A stretch of DNA of 64,000 nt from Streptomyces sp. GESEQ-4. GTDB taxonomy: Bacteria > Actinomycetota > Actinomycetes > Streptomycetales > Streptomycetaceae. Positions within the stretch are counted from its first letter, which is position 1; every line of letters begins with the position of its first letter. A program made the position numbers and the translations under genes. The notes under the pieces were generated by a model. It saw only the letters and a program-made list of their open reading frames with translations. It ran no database searches and had not been told where the DNA came from. The DNA is taken from contig NZ_JAFFSU010000001.1 of the NCBI RefSeq assembly GCF_017948455.1, positions 496,001-560,000 on the forward strand, in the 5' to 3' direction. Positions 35,042 to 43,165 of this stretch are shown in pieces.

Positions 35042-35650
35042 ATGGCCGCTGAACAGAGCGGGCCGATACGCCGTCGGCTCAGTACCGAGGAGCGCCGCGA
35101 ACAACTCCTCGGTGTCGGGGCGCGGTTGTTCTCGGAGAGTCCGTACGACGACGTGTGGATCGAGCAGGTCGCCGAGATCGCCGGGGTCTCGCGCGGACTG
35201 CTCTACCACTACTTCCCGACGAAGCGTGACTTCTTCGCGGCGGTCGTGGCGCGGGAGAGCGAGCGGATGCTGCGGATGACCGCGGCGGCGCCGGGAGTGC
35301 CGGTGCGCGAGCAACTGGCGGCCAACCTCGACACGTACCTGGCCTATGTCGAAGCCCACGCGCACGGCTTCCGCGCCTTCCACCGGGCCGACGCGGCGGG
35401 GGACCAGGCCGTGCGCCGCATTTATCAGCGTGCCCTGGGAGCCCATGAGCAGCAGATCCTGGCGGTGCTGGCCGAGGATCCCGAGTTCGGCCCCGTCGCT
35501 CGGGAGCGCCCTGATGTCCAACTCGCCGTGCGCGGTTGGCTGGCGTTCACGACGGCCGTCTGTCTGGAGTGGCTGCGGGGCTCGGACCTCTCGCGGGAGC
35601 AGGTACGGGACCTGTGCGCACGGGCCCTGCTGGGTGTGCTCGGGCCCTGA
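35042..35650 (+). CDS. TetR-family regulator divergent from the P450
   Basis: A 202-residue protein with an N-terminal TetR helix-turn-helix: RREQLLGVGARLFSESPYDD, then IAGVSRGLLYHYFPTKRDFF. The C-terminal ligand domain is all-helical. The ATG is 6 nt after TAGAGT (35030-35035), so a leaderless message is likely. Divergent placement and the shared 108-bp gap with an inverted repeat suggest that it represses both itself and the P450, perhaps with a fatty acid or related lipid as ligand. Confidence 0.88.
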   Translation: MAAEQSGPIRRRLSTEERREQLLGVGARLFSESPYDDVWIEQVAEIAGVSRGLLYHYFPTKRDFFAAVVARESERMLRMTAAAPGVPVREQLAANLDTYLAYVEAHAHGFRAFHRADAAGDQAVRRIYQRALGAHEQQILAVLAEDPEFGPVARERPDVQLAVRGWLAFTTAVCLEWLRGSDLSREQVRDLCARALLGVLGP

Positions 35651-35686
35651 ATTCTCATCGCCGCCGCACAGGTTCGCGTGACCTGG

Positions 35687-35732
35687 TTGGCGTGCGCCCC
35701 GATCTTGGGTAAGTTAGGCAAGGCTTACCTAA
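35687..35732 (+). promoter_or_regulatory. Iron-box promoter of the DUF2470 gene
   Basis: TTGGCG (35687-35692) and TAAGTT (35710-35715) have a 17-bp spacer. TTAGGCAAGGCTTACCTAA (35714-35732) overlaps the -10 and start region. It matches the 19-bp DmdR1/IdeR/DtxR iron box with near-perfect symmetry. The downstream gene should be repressed when iron is sufficient. Confidence 0.85.
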
Positions 35733-35744
35733 GGAGGTTTGGGG

Positions 35745-36470
35745 ATGGGTGACAGCCAATCCTGGACGGCCGCGCCTGCCGCGGCGGAACGGGCCCGTTC
35801 GCTGCTCGCCACCGCGTGGTCCTGCGCGGTGACCGCGGACGGCGGCCGGGAGGAGTTCGTCGGCGCGCACTCCGTGGACGACGACGGACGGGTGCTCCTC
35901 AGTGTGCCCGAGGACAGCGCGCTGCTCGCGGCGGCCATCTGCGCGCCCCGCGGCGAGCCGTCCGCCGTCCTGGAGTTCGCCGACGTCGCCCCCGTGCCCG
36001 TACGCAGCCGGATCCGCGCCCGGCTCTGGCTCGCCGGCTGGTTCGTCCCCGAGGGCGACCTCCTCGCGTTCCACGCCACGCGCGTGGTGCTGCGGCAGCC
36101 CACCGGCGCCGTGGTCGTCGACCTCGACGAGTTCGCCGCCGCCGCACCGGACCCGCTGGCCACGGCGGAGTCCCGGCTGCTGACGCACCTCGCCGACTGC
36201 CACGGCGACGCCGTCGAGCGGCTCACCCGGCTCGTCGAACCCGAGAGCCTGCACGGCGCGGTGAAGGTCCAGCCCCTCGCCGTCGACCGGCACGGACTGA
36301 CACTGCGCATCGAACGCACCCGCGCCCACGGCGACGTACGACTGGCGTTCCACCGGCCCGCCGACGACGTCGCGCAGCTCACCGAGCGCATGCACATCCT
36401 GCTCTCGCAGGCCAGCGCCGCCTCCTGCCCCCGCGCGCTACAGCGGCAGCGCACAGACGGCGACGGGTGA
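35745..36470 (+). CDS. DUF2470 domain protein, iron-regulated
   Basis: A 241-residue protein. The ATG at 35745 has AAGGAGG 7 nt upstream, immediately after the iron box. The N-terminal two thirds look like a flavin-reductase/PNPOx-type split barrel. The C-terminal ~85 residues (ESRLLTHLADCHGDAVERLT onward) are the DUF2470 module, which in HugZ-like proteins takes part in heme binding or degradation. With the DmdR1-type operator, a role in heme or siderophore iron handling is likely; the reaction is not known. Its 3' end overlaps the convergent lactonase-type gene by 33 bp. Confidence 0.85.
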   Translation: MGDSQSWTAAPAAAERARSLLATAWSCAVTADGGREEFVGAHSVDDDGRVLLSVPEDSALLAAAICAPRGEPSAVLEFADVAPVPVRSRIRARLWLAGWFVPEGDLLAFHATRVVLRQPTGAVVVDLDEFAAAAPDPLATAESRLLTHLADCHGDAVERLTRLVEPESLHGAVKVQPLAVDRHGLTLRIERTRAHGDVRLAFHRPADDVAQLTERMHILLSQASAASCPRALQRQRTDGDG

Positions 36471-37628
36471 GGCGAACGGGTCGCCCGCGAGCCGCAGTTC
36501 ACCGCTTGCGGCGTCCACGTGGAACACGCTCACCGTGCTCGACCTCTGATTCGCCGCGAACAGCAGGGTCCCGTCCGGCGCGAGGGCGATCTGCCGGGGG
36601 AAGTCACCGGACACCGGCACCGTGCCCAGCAGCCTGAGCCGGGCGCCGTCGGCCTCGATCGCGTAGCGGGCGAGGCTGTTGTGACCCCGGTTGGCGAGAT
36701 AGGCGTACGCGCCGTTCGGTGTCACCACGATCTGCGCCGGGTAGCTGGTGCCCTCGCCGGTGCCCGTGGACTGCGGCTCACCGATGGTCAGGCGGCCGGA
36801 GGCGCGGTCGTATCCGCACACCGAGACCGTGTCGTCCACCTCGTTGGCCAGGTAGGCGTACCGGCCGCCCGGGTGGAAGGTCAGGTGCCGGGGGCCCGCG
36901 CCGGCGCGCGTGTGGGCCTGGGAGACCTCGGTGAGGGTGCCTGCGCCGGTATCGAGGCGGTAGGTGTAGACGGTGTCCGTGCCGAGATCGACGGCGAGGA
37001 CATGGCCGCCGTCGGGACTGGTGACGAACTGGTGGGCGTGCGGGCCCTGTTGACCCGGGCCCGGGGCCGGACTGGTGTGCGTGACCAGGTCGGTGCGCTC
37101 GCCGAGTGCGCCCGAGGTGTCGATGGGGTGCACGGCCACACTGCCGGAGGCATAGTTGGCGCTCAGCAGCCAGCGCCCGCCCGGATGCACCGACAGATGG
37201 CAGGGGGCCCCGCCGCCGGTGCTCCGGCTGCCGAGGATCTTGTGGTCGGACAGCCGGACGGCGGTCACGGCACCGTCCTCGCGCTCGTTGACGGCGTACA
37301 GCGTGCGGCCGTCCGGATGGAGCGCCAGATACGACGGGTCGCCGACGTCCTCGATGGTTTCCTCGCCGGTGATCCGGCCGGTGGCGGCGTCGTACGTCGC
37401 CAGGCCGATGCCCTTGCCGCCGCCGTCGACCGAGGTGTACGTGCCGAGGTAGAGGGGGCGAGGGCCGGAGGGCTTGGCGGCCTCGCGGGGTGTGCTCGCG
37501 CTCGGCTCGGGAGGTGTCGTGTCCGCGGCGGGCGCCGGGGCCTTGTCGCACGCCGGGAGGGTCATCGCGGCGCCCGTTCCCGCGAGCGCGCCGACGAACC
37601 GGCGCCTGCTCAAGCCACCACTGCTCAT
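36438..37628 (-). CDS. Lactonase-family (YbhE/6-phosphogluconolactonase-like) beta-propeller lipoprotein
   Basis: A 396-residue protein. The ATG at 37628 is preceded by GAGG at 8 nt; a GTG at 37634 is an alternative. The N-terminus combines a twin-Arg motif (SRRRFVG) with a lipobox-like LPAC, then a Pro/Thr/Ala-rich linker to about residue 55. The rest is a seven-bladed propeller of the lactonase family (PLYLGTYTS, SYLALHPDGRTLYAVNE, GPRHLTFHPGGRYAY). A cytosolic pentose-phosphate role is excluded by the export signal, so it probably acts at the cell surface on an unknown substrate or as a binding scaffold. Confidence 0.85.
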   Translation of the reverse strand: MSSGGLSRRRFVGALAGTGAAMTLPACDKAPAPAADTTPPEPSASTPREAAKPSGPRPLYLGTYTSVDGGGKGIGLATYDAATGRITGEETIEDVGDPSYLALHPDGRTLYAVNEREDGAVTAVRLSDHKILGSRSTGGGAPCHLSVHPGGRWLLSANYASGSVAVHPIDTSGALGERTDLVTHTSPAPGPGQQGPHAHQFVTSPDGGHVLAVDLGTDTVYTYRLDTGAGTLTEVSQAHTRAGAGPRHLTFHPGGRYAYLANEVDDTVSVCGYDRASGRLTIGEPQSTGTGEGTSYPAQIVVTPNGAYAYLANRGHNSLARYAIEADGARLRLLGTVPVSGDFPRQIALAPDGTLLFAANQRSSTVSVFHVDAASGELRLAGDPFASPVAVCALPL

Positions 37629-37726
37629 GTCCACACCTCAGGTCGTCGGTCGTCCCGACAGCCACCCTCGCGTGGATCACCCTTGGCATGCAAGAACAGC
37701 ACCGTGCGTTGCAGGCGCCGCAACGG

Positions 37727-38773
37727 TCACCAGTCGCCGTCCTCCACCGCTTTGCCGGGCGCGTCCTTGAGGGGCTTCACCTGGCCCGGCGACGGCTCCT
37801 GCCAGGGCTCGTGGTCGTCACCGATCCAGTCGCCGACCGGTTTCACCCCTTCCAGGGTGTCGGTGGGTGCGAGGTCCTCCGCGTCCTGGTCGAAGTAGTC
37901 GAACCACGGCAGGCCCGCGTTCGTGTAGGCCGCCCGGTCCACGGGTGACGGCGGCGGGACCTCGCCGGTGATACGGCGCCATTCCGGGGGCGTCACCAGA
38001 TGGACGTAGACCCGCCCGGCGGGCTCCTCGGACCAGTCCGTCGCCGGCCGGTCGTCCTGGTAGACCTCCTGGCGCATGGAGCCGCCGACGCCCAGCCCCA
38101 TCGCCGCGGCGGGCCGCGCCCGGCCGGCCGGAGCGGCGCCGGGAGCCGCGGGTGCCGACATCGGCAGCGCGGCGCCGAAGCCCCCGGCCGCCTGCCGGGA
38201 CCGCACCGCACGCTCGGCCCGCAGCCGCTGCTCCTCGCGCCACACGGCCAGCGCCCCCTCGTTCAGCGGGAAGGACTGCAGCTGTACGCCGCCCCAGACC
38301 TCCTCGCCGGTGACCTGCCCCTCGACGGTCGCCCCCATCCCCAGCGGCACCGCCACGAACTGGCGGACCGTGCCCTTCCCGGAGTTGATGCCGTCCAGCC
38401 AGGGCTGGCGGGGGAGCACCACGTAGTTCTGGGGTGTGCGGGAGAGCCGGTCGCTCCACGGCCGGCCCGAGACGGCGCACACCTTTCCGACGCCGACCTG
38501 GAGGGCGGCCGGTTCGGTGGTGCCCGCGAAGCTCAGCCACATCGCCTCACGCAGGTACACCGGCAGCATCACACCGCCGCGCGAGCGCCACTGCCCGGGC
38601 ACGGTGTCCGGATAGTCCGCCACACGCCGGACCGGGAACTCGCCCAGCCCCGGCGGCAACGCGTGCGTGCCCGTCTCGGGCAGCCGCAGCGTACGGATGA
38701 ACCGCACCGCCACCCCGCGCGGCAGCCGCAGCGTGTTCCCGTCGATCCGCACGGTCGTGTCGGCATCGGTCAT
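37727..38773 (-). CDS. Conserved hypothetical protein
   Basis: A 348-residue protein. The ATG at 38773 with GAGGGAG 7 nt upstream was chosen over a longer open frame. The N-terminal half contains VRIDGNTLRLPRGVAVRFIR, GGVMLPVYLREAMWLSF and a Gly-rich VPLGMGATVEGQVTG. An Ala/Pro-rich linker lies near residues 210-240, followed by an acidic, Trp-containing C-terminus. There is no signal peptide or membrane helix. I recognise no catalytic family. It precedes a membrane FUSC protein gene on the same strand by 44 bp and may be part of the same transcript. Confidence 0.75.
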   Translation of the reverse strand: MTDADTTVRIDGNTLRLPRGVAVRFIRTLRLPETGTHALPPGLGEFPVRRVADYPDTVPGQWRSRGGVMLPVYLREAMWLSFAGTTEPAALQVGVGKVCAVSGRPWSDRLSRTPQNYVVLPRQPWLDGINSGKGTVRQFVAVPLGMGATVEGQVTGEEVWGGVQLQSFPLNEGALAVWREEQRLRAERAVRSRQAAGGFGAALPMSAPAAPGAAPAGRARPAAAMGLGVGGSMRQEVYQDDRPATDWSEEPAGRVYVHLVTPPEWRRITGEVPPPSPVDRAAYTNAGLPWFDYFDQDAEDLAPTDTLEGVKPVGDWIGDDHEPWQEPSPGQVKPLKDAPGKAVEDGDW

Positions 38774-38817
38774 CGGCCCGCTCCCTCGTATCGGGTGCCG
38801 GCCCGTCCCGGCGTCCC

Positions 38818-40104
38818 CTACCGGAAACGCCCGCCCATGCCGGTACGGTTCCGCCACAGCTGTTCCTGGACGCCCAGACGTTCCCGCAGCCGGGTCAGAC
38901 GCGGCATCCGCTCGCGCTGGTCCTGCGACACCCGGTCCAGTTCCTCCAGCAGCCGACGTGTGCGGTGCTCGGTGTCGAGCTCGTCGAGGATGCGGTTCAC
39001 CTCGGTCAGGACGGCGCCGAACAGCTGCCAGTGCCGGGTCTCGCGCTCGGCCTCCTCGCGCAGCAGCTGGGCGAGCTTGTCGCGGGTGGCCGCCGCGGTG
39101 TGCAACTCGGCGGTGAGCCGGGCCTCAGCCGACTCGGCGTTGGCGCTGACGCTGGTGGTCACCAGGACGGCGAAACTGACCACGGCGTCGGCGATCTCGG
39201 CAAGGAGCTGTTCCACCGCGGCACCCGTCGGCGGCGTGAACAGCGGCTCGGGCTCGCGTTCCTTGGCCAGGTCGGTGAAGCTGCGGGCGAGGACGCGCAG
39301 GACGACCGTGCAGATCTCCAGCGTGTCCAGGCCGGTGCGCAGCACGACCCGGTGCAACAGACCCTCCCGCACGCGCGGGTTGAGCCGCAGACTGTCCTCC
39401 GCCTGCCGCAGCGCCGCGTCCACCTCGACGATGTCGTGATCGAGCCGGCGTGCCTCGTGCAGCCGTGCGGCCGTCCGCTCGACCGGGGTACGGCCGGCCA
39501 CCTCCTCACCCATGCTCAGCATCAGCTGCCGCAGCCGGCGGGCCAGCCCCTCGATGGACTCACCCGCCTGGTCGACCCACACCGGCGGCGCCAGCAGCAG
39601 ATTGAAGCCGAGTCCGACGACCGCGCCGATCAGCGTCTCCACCACCCGCGCCCATGCCGTGTCCCCGACGGTCGTCACACCGAGGACCAGCATCGCGCTG
39701 ATCGCGACCTCGGGGACGTACTCGTCGACCCGCACCAGATGTCCCACCCCCAGCGCGGCGAGGATCAGCAGGGCGAGACTCCACCAGGTCAGCCCCACCA
39801 GCAGGCTGAAGGCGATGGCCACGAGGACGCCGGCCACCACGGAGTTCACCCGGCGGATGCCGTTGGTGAGCGTGGCGTAGAGCGTGACCTGGACGACCAG
39901 CAGCGCGGTCAGCGGCGCGGTGAGCGGCAACTGCTCGGGGCTCAGGCGCAGCGCGATGACGTAGGCGATCGTCGCGGCGGCGGCCGACCGCAGCGTCTGG
40001 ACGACGACGGGGTCCCGGCGCCGCTTCTTCACCAGGCTCTCGAGGGACTCCGTCCGCTCACGCACATCTCGCATCCCTTGGGATCTTCCCTTCCTCAGGC
40101 GCAT
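38818..40104 (-). CDS. FUSC-type (aromatic acid exporter-like) membrane protein
   Basis: Up to 428 residues. The start is uncertain: ATG at 40104 lacks a clear ribosome site, and an internal ATG at 40074 is possible. The N-terminal part has about six membrane helices with the FUSC pattern (QTLRSAAAATIAYVIALRL, VTLYATLTNGIRRVNSVVAGVLVAIAF). The C-terminal ~220 residues are long amphipathic helices, largely coiled-coil-like and rich in Glu/Arg. FUSC proteins (YccS/AaeB-like) are linked to efflux of aromatic acids; the substrate is unknown here. Confidence 0.82.
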   Translation of the reverse strand: MRLRKGRSQGMRDVRERTESLESLVKKRRRDPVVVQTLRSAAAATIAYVIALRLSPEQLPLTAPLTALLVVQVTLYATLTNGIRRVNSVVAGVLVAIAFSLLVGLTWWSLALLILAALGVGHLVRVDEYVPEVAISAMLVLGVTTVGDTAWARVVETLIGAVVGLGFNLLLAPPVWVDQAGESIEGLARRLRQLMLSMGEEVAGRTPVERTAARLHEARRLDHDIVEVDAALRQAEDSLRLNPRVREGLLHRVVLRTGLDTLEICTVVLRVLARSFTDLAKEREPEPLFTPPTGAAVEQLLAEIADAVVSFAVLVTTSVSANAESAEARLTAELHTAAATRDKLAQLLREEAERETRHWQLFGAVLTEVNRILDELDTEHRTRRLLEELDRVSQDQRERMPRLTRLRERLGVQEQLWRNRTGMGGRFR

Positions 40105-40216
40105 CGAACGTACTGAGGAAAACCCCCGCTGTCGCGCTCCGGATGTCCGCGTCCGAGGACGGTGGACGGCCGGATGGTGCCGGCGGGGCCGGGCAGCGAC
40201 AGCCTTGGATCATGAA

Positions 40217-41099
40217 ATGGCATCGGACCGGAACAGTCCTGACCCGTCGAACCCGGCGGCGGCACCGGCGATCTGCGCCCCCTCGACCGGATGATCGGGG
40301 ACGCGCAGGTGGTCGGCGTCGGGGAGCCAGCCATGGCTCGCACGACTTCTTCGCCCTCAGGGACCGCGTCTTCCGCCACCTCGTCGAGGAAAGGGCTTCC
40401 GCACCTTCGCCCTGGAGGCCCCCTGGAGCACGGGCCTGCGTCTCGACGCCTACGTGCGGCATGGCAAGGGCGACCCGCGGCGCATCATGCGCGAGGAGTT
40501 CCAGCGCGACTACCTGTGGTGGAACAACACCGCCTATCTGCGGCTCGTCGAGTGGAAGCGGGCGTACAACGTCCGGCATCCCGGCGACCAAGGCCTACAT
40601 CGAGCAGTACCTGAGCAAACCGTATGCGGAACGGCGGGAGATGGCCGAGCGCACCGGCGAGGCGCTGGACCTGCTGCGCGGCCAGGGCCCCGGCGCGGAC
40701 CGGACGGCGTACGACCGTGCTGTGCAGAACGCCAATGTCGTGTGGTGGCAGCGGCACACCGGTACGAAGGTGCTGCTGTCGGCGCATGACGAGCACGTCG
40801 GCTATGTGGCGGTCGATCCCGCGTCGAACCCGAAGACGCAGGGCGCGTTTCTGCGGGAGACTCTCGGCGCCGGGTATGTGAGCGTCGGCGTGACCTTCGA
40901 CCGGGTGCGTCACCGCGACTACGTCGTGGACCTGCGGTCGGTCGGATCGCCGGCCCGCGAGTGGCTGGCGAAGGCCCGGCCGACGCGCACCATCGGCACC
41001 GCGTATCCGGACGGCCCGAACGACATCGTGCTGAGGCGCTCGCACGACGTCCTGATTCACCTCCACGAGGTGGAGACTTCGACGCTGCGGGACGTCTAG
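40217..41099 (+). pseudogene. Erythromycin esterase-family pseudogene
   Basis: Three frames must be joined to read the family. First RMIGDAQVVGVGEP, then after a one-base loss (near 40330) HGSHDFFALRDRVFRHLVEE, then after another one-base loss (near 40390) GFRTFALEAPWSTGLRLDAY and on to NVRHPGDQ. An internal deletion with a frame change near 40588 joins this directly to AYIEQYLSKPYAERREMAE, from which the frame is open to TAG 41099. Only about 290 of the usual ~400 residues remain. The EP-HGSHD active-site region is present but cannot be expressed in one frame, so the gene is dead unless these are assembly errors. Confidence 0.82.
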
Positions 41100-41155
41100 G
41101 GAGGTCTCCTGGGACTGTGGATCGTTTCCTAGGTAGCCCGCGGGAGGGGAAGCCA

Positions 41156-42055
41156 GTGGAATTCGGGGACGTCGGGTCATCGCGGGCGCGGGCGGCGCTG
41201 GGGCATGTGGCGGGCCGTTCCGCCGGGCCGGCCGTCGACCGGGAGCTGCGCATCACACTCAACTTCCACCCGGACCGGCTGGTCGGCGGCGCCCCCATCC
41301 TCGAGGCGCTGGCCCGGGACGGCACGTACCACTCGCAGTTCGTCACGGGCGTGAGCAACGGCGGCCTCACCGCACATCCCGGCGGCGACCGCTGGCGCTG
41401 GGAGAGCCGGATCTTCGGCGGGGCGTACGACGACGCCGACTCGCAGGACCGGCCTGTGTACGGCGCTCTGAACTTCCGGCGCCAAGTGGTCGGCGCAGCC
41501 CCACGGTTCGGGTCCTCGCACCTCCGGCTGACCGGCGCCACGCTCGACCGCGCCACCTTCTGCTACCCCGACAGTGCGGCCGAGCCCGCCGACTTCGGCG
41601 TGGCCGCCGGAATGTCCCTGATCGCCCTGGCCGAGGCGGACCGGCAGGACGCGCTCAACGACTACATCGAGGCGCAGGTCCACGGCGGCGTCGTCCTCGC
41701 CCGGGACGTGGAGGCGCTTGTCCTGGACGCGAGCTACCGGGGCACCGCGGTCGAGGAGGCGGCCCGCGCGCTGCCCTTCCCGCTCGAATGGCACCCCGGC
41801 TACCGGCTCACCGTGGCGGAGTTGCGCGGCCATGCGGACTACCGCGGCCCCGAGTACGCCGACCTGGGCGCCCGGATCGCCGAGGAGGCCCGCCTCGACC
41901 CGCGGATCATCGGAAACGCGGCCCGCACGGGACACCACGACCTCCAGGACCTGAAAATGGTGTGGCACACCCTCGCCCGCTTCGGCGCACCGGAGGGAGC
42001 GGGTACGGCCAGTGTCGGTGGCCGTACCCCGGGAGCGAGGACGTCCAGCACATAG
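41156..42055 (+). CDS. DUF3626 domain protein
   Basis: A 299-residue protein from the GTG at 41156, which has GGGAGGGG 6-7 nt upstream. Family segments include ITLNFHPDR near the N-terminus, YHSQFVTGVSNGGLTAHPGG, DRATFCYPDSAAEPADFGVA, YIEAQVHGG and LEWHPGYRL. DUF3626 has no established function. The conserved His and Asp residues would suit a metal-dependent or nucleotide-binding enzyme. No membrane segment is seen. It lies 56 bp after the esterase pseudogene. Confidence 0.85.
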   Translation: MEFGDVGSSRARAALGHVAGRSAGPAVDRELRITLNFHPDRLVGGAPILEALARDGTYHSQFVTGVSNGGLTAHPGGDRWRWESRIFGGAYDDADSQDRPVYGALNFRRQVVGAAPRFGSSHLRLTGATLDRATFCYPDSAAEPADFGVAAGMSLIALAEADRQDALNDYIEAQVHGGVVLARDVEALVLDASYRGTAVEEAARALPFPLEWHPGYRLTVAELRGHADYRGPEYADLGARIAEEARLDPRIIGNAARTGHHDLQDLKMVWHTLARFGAPEGAGTASVGGRTPGARTSST

Positions 42056-42147
42056 GCGCGGGCGACCCGTTCGGTGCGCGGCGCGTTCCGTACCCTGTAG
42101 CGGACGTGTACGCCGCAGGGTGTTCGAAGGGGAGGGGTGGGCGCACG

Positions 42148-43128
42148 GTGGTGGACTCATGGGAGCGGGCGCGAAACGTCCTGGAGGCGGCGCAGATCCC
42201 GCCCGACCGCCTCGCTCACCTGCGCCCGCTGCACGGCGGCACGTACAACACGGTCGAGGAACTCCGGCTCACCGACGGCACCCGCTACGTCCTGAAGATC
42301 CCACCCGCTCAGACCACGCCCGGCCTGCGCCACGAGCGGGAACTCCTCGTCTCCGAGGCCGAGTTCTACGACGGGGCCGCCCAGGCGGACGTATCGGCGC
42401 CGCGCGTCGTGGCGGTCGGCGGGGACGCGGGCGCACGTCATCTGCTGATGACCGCCTGCCCGGGCGACCCGTGGGACGATGAGCTCACCGAGGCCGAACG
42501 GGTCGCCCTGCGCGCGGAGTTGGGCCGTCAGGTGGCGCGGCTCCACCGGGTCACGGGCCCCGGCTTCGGATACCCGTCCGGCGCCCTCGGCCCGCTCGCC
42601 GGCGACTGGCGGACCGCGTTCACCGGCATGCTCGACGCCGTACTCGACGACGCCCGCGACTACCGCGCCCGGCTGTCCCGCCCCGCCGACGAGGTGGCCC
42701 GTATTCTCCGGACCGCCTTTCCCGCCCTCGACGAGGTCGACGTCCCGTACCTCGTCCACTTCGACCTCTGGCAGGGCAACATCCTGGTGGACCGCTCGAC
42801 GGGGGCGGCCCGTATCGGCGGCCTCATCGACGGGGAGCGCATGTTCTGGGGCGACCCGCTCGCCGACTTCGTCTCCCTGGCGCTGCTGGATGACATCAAG
42901 AAGGACGAGGACTTCCTGGCGGGCTACCGGGAGGCCGGGGGCCGCGCCGTCTTCGACACTCCGGCCCGCCTCCGCCTCGCCCTCTACCGCAGCTACCTCT
43001 ACCTGATCATGATCACCGAGACGGTCCCACGGGCGACGGGCGAGGAGCGCGACGGCTGGGTCCAGACCGTGGTCGCACCCGAACTCCTCCTCGCCCTCGA
43101 CGAGATCCAGGAACTGGCCGCTCGCTGA
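42148..43128 (+). CDS. APH-fold phosphotransferase
   Basis: A 326-residue aminoglycoside-phosphotransferase/fructosamine-kinase-like protein. The GTG at 42148 lies 11 nt after GGAGGGG; an adjacent in-frame GTG at 42151 is equivalent. The nucleotide region has LHGGTYNTVEELRL and YVLKIPP; the catalytic loop is HFDLWQGNILVD (Asp and Asn) and the metal site GLIDGERMFWGDPLADF. Members phosphorylate antibiotics, choline, homoserine or sugars, and the substrate is not predictable. The ROK regulator gene follows after 37 bp and may be co-transcribed. Confidence 0.85.
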   Translation: MVDSWERARNVLEAAQIPPDRLAHLRPLHGGTYNTVEELRLTDGTRYVLKIPPAQTTPGLRHERELLVSEAEFYDGAAQADVSAPRVVAVGGDAGARHLLMTACPGDPWDDELTEAERVALRAELGRQVARLHRVTGPGFGYPSGALGPLAGDWRTAFTGMLDAVLDDARDYRARLSRPADEVARILRTAFPALDEVDVPYLVHFDLWQGNILVDRSTGAARIGGLIDGERMFWGDPLADFVSLALLDDIKKDEDFLAGYREAGGRAVFDTPARLRLALYRSYLYLIMITETVPRATGEERDGWVQTVVAPELLLALDEIQELAAR

Positions 43129-43165
43129 CCCGACGAGGGTCCTCAAATCAGATCGAGGGAACCAC

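Noticed and set aside
33428..35521. Possible 697-residue P450 with an N-terminal extension
   Set aside because: The extra 196 residues run antisense through the TetR gene. The P450 start at 34933 fits the family length and promoter.
36438..37628. Pentose-phosphate 6-phosphogluconolactonase role for the lactonase-type protein
   Set aside because: A twin-Arg signal and lipobox place it outside the cytoplasm, where 6-phosphogluconolactone is not expected.
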